From Pseudoalteromonas lipolytica (lineage in GTDB: Bacteria > Pseudomonadota > Gammaproteobacteria > Enterobacterales > Alteromonadaceae): a DNA stretch of 64,000 nt. The notes beneath the pieces are model-generated. The model was given only the letters and a program-made list of their open reading frames with translations, did not search any database and was not told the origin of the DNA. The DNA is taken from contig NZ_LJTC01000016.1 in assembly GCF_001306915.1 (NCBI RefSeq), positions 722-64,721 of the forward strand, given 5' to 3'. This document shows, in pieces, positions 60,325 through 64,000 of this stretch. Numbering within the stretch: the stretch's first letter is position 1; each line of letters starts with the position of its first letter. The position numbers were made by a program, and so were the translations under genes.

Positions 60325-61578
60325 TTATGGTAAAATTTTCTCACCTTGCCAAAGGCTTTCTAAGGTTTCGCGTTGGCGAATTAAATGGCTTTGCTGACCA
60401 TCCACCATAATCTCTGCAACACGCGGGCGTGAGTTGTAGTTTGAGCTCATAGTGAAACCATATGCGCCAGCGCTGCGCTGCGCTAAAAGGTCACCGGCTT
60501 GAAGTGCAAGCTCACGGTCTTTACCTAAAAAGTCACCGGTTTCACAGACAGGGCCGACAATGTCGTAGTTGTGAGTAGGCGTATCATCTGCGCGAGGTTC
60601 AACTGGTACAATACTTTGCCAAGCTTGATACAGCGATGGACGCAACATATCGTTCATGCCTGCATCAACAATAGCAAAGAACTTATCTTGGTTTTGTTTA
60701 ATAAACTCAACTTTAGTAACTAAAATGCCTGCATTGGCTGCAATCGCACGACCAGGTTCAAAAATAAGTTCTAAATCTTGGTAGTTTGCTAATCGAGCAG
60801 TGATTTTATCAACATACTCGCTCGGGTGAGGAGGTGTTTCGCCATTATAAGGCACGCCAAGACCACCACCGATATCTAGGTGTGTTAGCTTGATGCCAAC
60901 CGCTTTTAACTCTTCAATAAGAGTCAGTACTTTTTCAAGTGCTGCTAAGAAAGGTTTTATTTCCGTTAGCTGCGAACCGATATGGCAATCTACACCGGTA
61001 ATTTTTAAACCGGGTAATGATGCTGCATGTTGATACACAGTCACCGCAGTTTGAATATCAATACCAAACTTATTCTCTTTTAAGCCGGTTGAGATATAAG
61101 GGTGCGTTTTTGCATCTATATCTGGGTTTACGCGAATCGAAATCGGTGCCACTAAGTTAAGATCCGTTGCCACTTTTGAAATACGCTCAAGCTCAGCCAC
61201 TGACTCAACGTTAAAACACTTGATCCCCAATTCAAGTGCATAGGCAATTTCGTCAGCGGTTTTTGCAACGCCAGAAAAAACAACCTTACTTGCGTCTCCG
61301 CCTGCTTGGATGACACGCGCAAGCTCACCTTTTGAGACAATGTCAAAACCTGAACCAAGTCGCGCTAAAATATTCAGCACGGCAATATTTGAGTTGGCTT
61401 TTACGGCATAGCACACCAAGCTCTTATGTGACTTAGCAGCGTCTGCAAATGCTAAATAATGACGTTCAAAGGTTTTGCGAGAATAGATATAACAAGGCGT
61501 ACCATATTGTTCGGCAAGCTCTTTGACAGCGATGTCTTCAGCGAACAGCTGATTATTATTGTAGTTAAAAAAGTCCAT
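60325..61578 (-). CDS. lysA: Diaminopimelate decarboxylase
   Basis: 417 residues; makes lysine from meso-diaminopimelate. PLP lysine Lys60 in VCYAVKANSN; HLDIGGGLGVPYNG phosphate-binding Gly loop; GPVCETGDFLGKDREL with the Cys that reaches the partner active site. The ATG directly follows the lptM stop (no spacer), so translation is coupled. Confidence 0.97.
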   Translation of the reverse strand: MDFFNYNNNQLFAEDIAVKELAEQYGTPCYIYSRKTFERHYLAFADAAKSHKSLVCYAVKANSNIAVLNILARLGSGFDIVSKGELARVIQAGGDASKVVFSGVAKTADEIAYALELGIKCFNVESVAELERISKVATDLNLVAPISIRVNPDIDAKTHPYISTGLKENKFGIDIQTAVTVYQHAASLPGLKITGVDCHIGSQLTEIKPFLAALEKVLTLIEELKAVGIKLTHLDIGGGLGVPYNGETPPHPSEYVDKITARLANYQDLELIFEPGRAIAANAGILVTKVEFIKQNQDKFFAIVDAGMNDMLRPSLYQAWQSIVPVEPRADDTPTHNYDIVGPVCETGDFLGKDRELALQAGDLLAQRSAGAYGFTMSSNYNSRPRVAEIMVDGQQSHLIRQRETLESLWQGEKILP

Positions 61579-61758
61579 CTATTGGTCCTGTTTTTGCTCT
61601 GGTTGTTCGGATGGATCAGCTTGTGGCTGAGACTTTGCAGGCGGCTTAGTATCATCAGGCAGATAAAGAGCACCACTTTGTCCGCAACCTGCTAGGGTTA
61701 GTAGAAGGGCGCTTAGAGGTAAAATGGTTTTTAATTTTTGGCTATGAGTCTCTTTCAT
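61579..61758 (-). CDS. lptM: Small outer-membrane lipoprotein LptM (YifL)
   Basis: 59 residues, read directly from the sequence. Lipoprotein signal with LTLAGCGQSGALYLPDD, matching the conserved CGxxGxLYxP start of mature LptM. The tail is Pro/Gln/Lys-rich. Family knowledge: LptM stabilises LptD folding. Stop TAG at 61579-61581 abuts the lysA ATG. Position between lysA and the divergent cyaY is the standard one. Confidence 0.88.
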   Translation of the reverse strand: MKETHSQKLKTILPLSALLLTLAGCGQSGALYLPDDTKPPAKSQPQADPSEQPEQKQDQ

Positions 61759-61906
61759 TAGATTAATACGGTTGCTGGCTTTATAATCGCAGAGTAACAG
61801 AATATTTAAAAAATGCAGCTATTCGCGGATGAATTTATTCCTGTTACACTTGATGTACACAATCTGCCCCCAGATCTAGGCTTAAAGCCAGTTAAAGGAC
61901 ACTAAA

Positions 61907-62230
61907 ATGACTGATCATGAATACCACACACTAGCCGATGCATTAATGCTAACTATTGAAGAGCAAATCGATGAATGTGATGCCGATTTAGACTATGAAT
62001 CAGCGTCAGGTATTTTAGAAATCATCTTTCCTGATCGCAGTAAAATAGTGATCAACAAGCAAGCACCATTACACCAAGTTTGGGTGGCGACTAAATTTAA
62101 CGGTCACCATTTTGAACTACGCGACGATAAGTGGATTGATAACCGCTCAGGTGCAGAGTTTTGGCAATTTATGTGTGATGCGGCAACTCGCCAAGCAGGT
62201 CAAACAATTGAATGGCGTTCTGAACTATGA
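61907..62230 (+). CDS. cyaY: Frataxin-like iron-sulfur assembly protein CyaY
   Basis: 107 residues, normal length. Acidic first helix (ADALMLTIEEQIDECDADLD), strands GILEIIFPDRSKIVINKQAP and QVWVATKFNGHHFEL, then a conserved WIDNRSGAEFWQFM. Binds iron and regulates IscS. Divergent from lptM; overlaps the next gene by four bases. Confidence 0.95.
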   Translation: MTDHEYHTLADALMLTIEEQIDECDADLDYESASGILEIIFPDRSKIVINKQAPLHQVWVATKFNGHHFELRDDKWIDNRSGAEFWQFMCDAATRQAGQTIEWRSEL

Positions 62231-62883
62231 GTTTAGAGTTTGTTGAATATCCAGCGCAAGCTGAACATAAAGCAACGGTTATCTGGCTTCATGGTTTAGG
62301 TGATTCGGGTGATGGTTTTGCCCCAGTTGCACCGCAACTTGCTCTACCAAAAGAGCTTGGCGTACGTTTTGTGTTTCCACATGCGCCAGTGCAGCCGGTC
62401 ACCATTAATGGTGGTATGGCAATGCGTTCTTGGTACGATATTAAATCGATGGATTTAGATAAGCGTGCCGATGAGCAAGGGGTTCGCGAATCCGCTGCAA
62501 AAGTGGCTGCAATTATTGACCAAGAAATTGCAAAAGGTATCGCTCCTAACAAAATTATTCTTGCCGGTTTTTCGCAAGGGGGTGTGGTATCGCTGCACTT
62601 AGCGCCACGTCTAGATTATAAATTAGCGGGTGTAATGGCACTTTCAACCTATATGTGTGTGCCTGCAAAATTTGCCGATGAAGCCAAGCAGCAGGGGTTA
62701 AACATTTTTATGGCACATGGTCGATTTGACGATGTGGTACCGCATAGCGCAGGCAGACAAGCATTTGACGTGCTTAGCGCTAACAACATGGAAGTAAGCT
62801 GGCAAGACTATCCGATGGCGCACCAAGTTTGTGGTGAAGAACTGATGGCTATTCGAGAGTGGTTAATTGCTCGCTTGAGTTAA
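62227..62883 (+). CDS. Carboxylesterase (phospholipase/carboxylesterase family)
   Basis: 218 residues, alpha/beta hydrolase. IWLHGLGDSGDGFAPVAPQL, nucleophile elbow LAGFSQGGVVS, Asp in AHGRFDDVVPHSAG and the late His in PMAHQVCGEEL form the usual triad of EstB-like esterases. Acts on short-chain esters or lysophospholipids; cytoplasmic. Coupled to cyaY by a four-base overlap. Confidence 0.93.
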   Translation: MSLEFVEYPAQAEHKATVIWLHGLGDSGDGFAPVAPQLALPKELGVRFVFPHAPVQPVTINGGMAMRSWYDIKSMDLDKRADEQGVRESAAKVAAIIDQEIAKGIAPNKIILAGFSQGGVVSLHLAPRLDYKLAGVMALSTYMCVPAKFADEAKQQGLNIFMAHGRFDDVVPHSAGRQAFDVLSANNMEVSWQDYPMAHQVCGEELMAIREWLIARLS

Positions 62884-62905
62884 TTTTTTGGTTTTAGAGG
62901 CCAAC

Positions 62906-63793
62906 ATGACAAAGAAACTTGTAATTACAGCAAATATGAATGCCGTTGAATCGGCAAGTTCAGCACCGACAGCAGTGACTTATCAATGGCATTGGCGACG
63001 CATCTTTATGGTCAGCAGTGTTATCTTAGTTGCGCTGGCTATATTAGTATATAGCTTTATTGGTGCTGTAAATGCTGAGCAATCACCGCAAGATGAACCG
63101 CAAGCAGAGTTTACAAATGCTGAATTACAAACCTCTTTAAATGACGCTGAGCAAGAAGAGCCAAAAGAAGTTGTTGCTCCGTCAATGAATGAGCAAACAC
63201 CGTTGGTTGATAACACAGCAACGGCTAAAGCAGAGGTTGTGAGCTCAAACATTGTAGAGCCTGACGTTACATCAGTAGAGGCTGAGATCGACAGTGAAGA
63301 GGTTATTGATGAGCAACAACCTGAAACATTAGCCGTTATTCCTGATGAAGAAGCATCACAAACTGAACAGCAAGTTGAAATTGCAGCAGCACCTGATGCT
63401 CAGCAGCAGTTTTCACGGTCAGCACATATTGCCAGTGTCGCAATTGGCGCAAAAATAGACACAGATAAAGTAAGCCGCGCAGTATTAACTACCGATGTTG
63501 TTGATCGAGAACCAGTAAACGTTTTAAAAAACGATGTAAAATTAGCGCAAATTAGCAGTAGCCTGAGCTTTTTTAGCGAGCTTAGAAATATGCAGGGACA
63601 AACTGTTCGTCACCAATGGTATTACCAAGACCAACAGCTTGCTTCGATTGAATTGGCCGTAAGCAGTCCACGTTTTCGTACTTATTCAACGAAAAACATC
63701 ATGCCAGAGCAACTGGGTGATTGGCGTATTGAAGTCATTGACGCAGATGGCAACTTACTAGCCCAAAAAGAATTTAGAATTTTAGCTGAGTAA
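62906..63793 (+). CDS. DUF2914 membrane-anchored protein
   Basis: 295 residues from ATG 62906 (AGAGG upstream). One membrane helix (~34-55) after a short cytoplasmic tail (WHWRRIFMVSS), a long acidic Gln/Glu-rich linker (~60-165), and a C-terminal DUF2914 domain with VRHQWYYQDQQLASIELAVS and GDWRIEVIDADGNLLAQKEF. Periplasmic domain of unknown role. Upstream of hemC. Confidence 0.85.
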   Translation: MTKKLVITANMNAVESASSAPTAVTYQWHWRRIFMVSSVILVALAILVYSFIGAVNAEQSPQDEPQAEFTNAELQTSLNDAEQEEPKEVVAPSMNEQTPLVDNTATAKAEVVSSNIVEPDVTSVEAEIDSEEVIDEQQPETLAVIPDEEASQTEQQVEIAAAPDAQQQFSRSAHIASVAIGAKIDTDKVSRAVLTTDVVDREPVNVLKNDVKLAQISSSLSFFSELRNMQGQTVRHQWYYQDQQLASIELAVSSPRFRTYSTKNIMPEQLGDWRIEVIDADGNLLAQKEFRILAE

Positions 63794-63829
63794 TATTTAG
63801 TATCAGCCTGATAATTAATTGGATTTTTC

Positions 63830-64000
63830 ATGACACAGACAACAAAACTAGTTCGTATCGCGACCCGTAAAAGTGCACTTGCTTTATGGCAGGCTGAATT
63901 TGTAAAAGCTCAACTAGAGCACTTCCATGACGACGTAACGGTAGAGTTGGTTCCTATGTCGACACAAGGCGATATTATCCTTGATACACCACTGGCCAAG
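63830..64000 (+). CDS. hemC: Hydroxymethylbilane synthase, 5' part
   Basis: 57 residues before the window edge. KLVRIATRKSALALWQAEFV and ELVPMSTQGDIILDTPLAK match the conserved start of porphobilinogen deaminase (heme biosynthesis). ATG 63830; first gene of the usual hemCD run, whose remainder lies beyond base 64000. Confidence 0.96.
   Translation, partial: MTQTTKLVRIATRKSALALWQAEFVKAQLEHFHDDVTVELVPMSTQGDIILDTPLAK

Overview
The window reads as chromosomal DNA of a marine gammaproteobacterium of the Alteromonadales, most likely Pseudoalteromonas or a close relative. The reasons are the moderate-to-low GC, the gene order cyaY / lptM-lysA-dapF-DUF484-xerC-yigB beside hemC, the folM-folE-folX operon, secreted S8 and S9 peptidases with a GlyGly-CTERM-like tail, and an interspersed inverted repeat of the ATACCAAT...ATTGGTAT type. 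The assignment rests on gene content and family recognition; no database search was run. Almost all of the sequence is ordinary, densely packed chromosome. The only mobile DNA is an IS630-type element cut by the left edge and a few short repeats.

Region by region. 1-1000: partial IS630 transposase in two frames, then a gap with two copies of a hairpin-bearing repeat. 1100-7180: an envelope cluster of the yjfIJKL type (lipoprotein, double DUF350 membrane protein, membrane-bound spermidine-synthase-like protein split by a frameshift, DUF2170, PspA, DUF2491, a small protein with two ribbon-helix-helix-like halves, a two-helix membrane protein). Twin 13-bp palindromes precede its second half. 7170-8070: two paralogous six-cysteine lipoproteins. 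8220-10270: fumC with a FagA-like gene behind a Fur box built into a 51-bp near-perfect palindrome. 10450-17230: methyltransferase, N-acyltransferase and lipase-like genes, then an Lrp regulator divergent from a PrnB/IDO-like protein coupled to a class V PLP enzyme, then a metallo-beta-lactamase-fold hydrolase. 17300-18520: DUF4124 protein, two tRNA-Ser genes, a 46-residue gene. 18840-27350: lipid kinase, DMT exporter with a divergent MocR regulator, DUF2884 protein, glutathione peroxidase, AzlCD, cytochromes b561 and c', DUF2721.

27570-33590: a large secreted subtilase and a lipoprotein oligopeptidase B. 33610-37290: a minus-strand run of two spondin-domain proteins followed by a response regulator and sensor kinase. 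37490-41780: DUF4870, YqaA, the tetrahydromonapterin operon folM-folE-folX, nadE, yceH. 41800-48710: a hybrid sensor kinase, a penicillin-acylase-type hydrolase, a diguanylate cyclase. 48955-50800: a GNAT-nitrilase fusion overlapping a Gdx/SugE exporter. 50845-55960: DMT transporter, MAPEG, a BlaI repressor with an M56 peptidase fused to a TonB C-terminal domain (strong operator in front), an RluF-like pseudouridine synthase, and small genes. 55970-64000: retropepsin-TPR protein, yigB, xerC, DUF484, dapF, lysA, lptM; on the other strand cyaY, an esterase, a DUF2914 protein and the start of hemC.

The units most likely to repay study are the PrnB-like/class V PLP pair under an Lrp regulator, the yjf/PspA/aminopropyltransferase cluster with its twin operators and double-RHH-like protein, the spondin/two-component operon, the guanidinium-exporter/nitrilase operon, and the Fur palindrome. 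No CRISPR array, prophage, toxin-antitoxin pair or recognisable defence island was seen.
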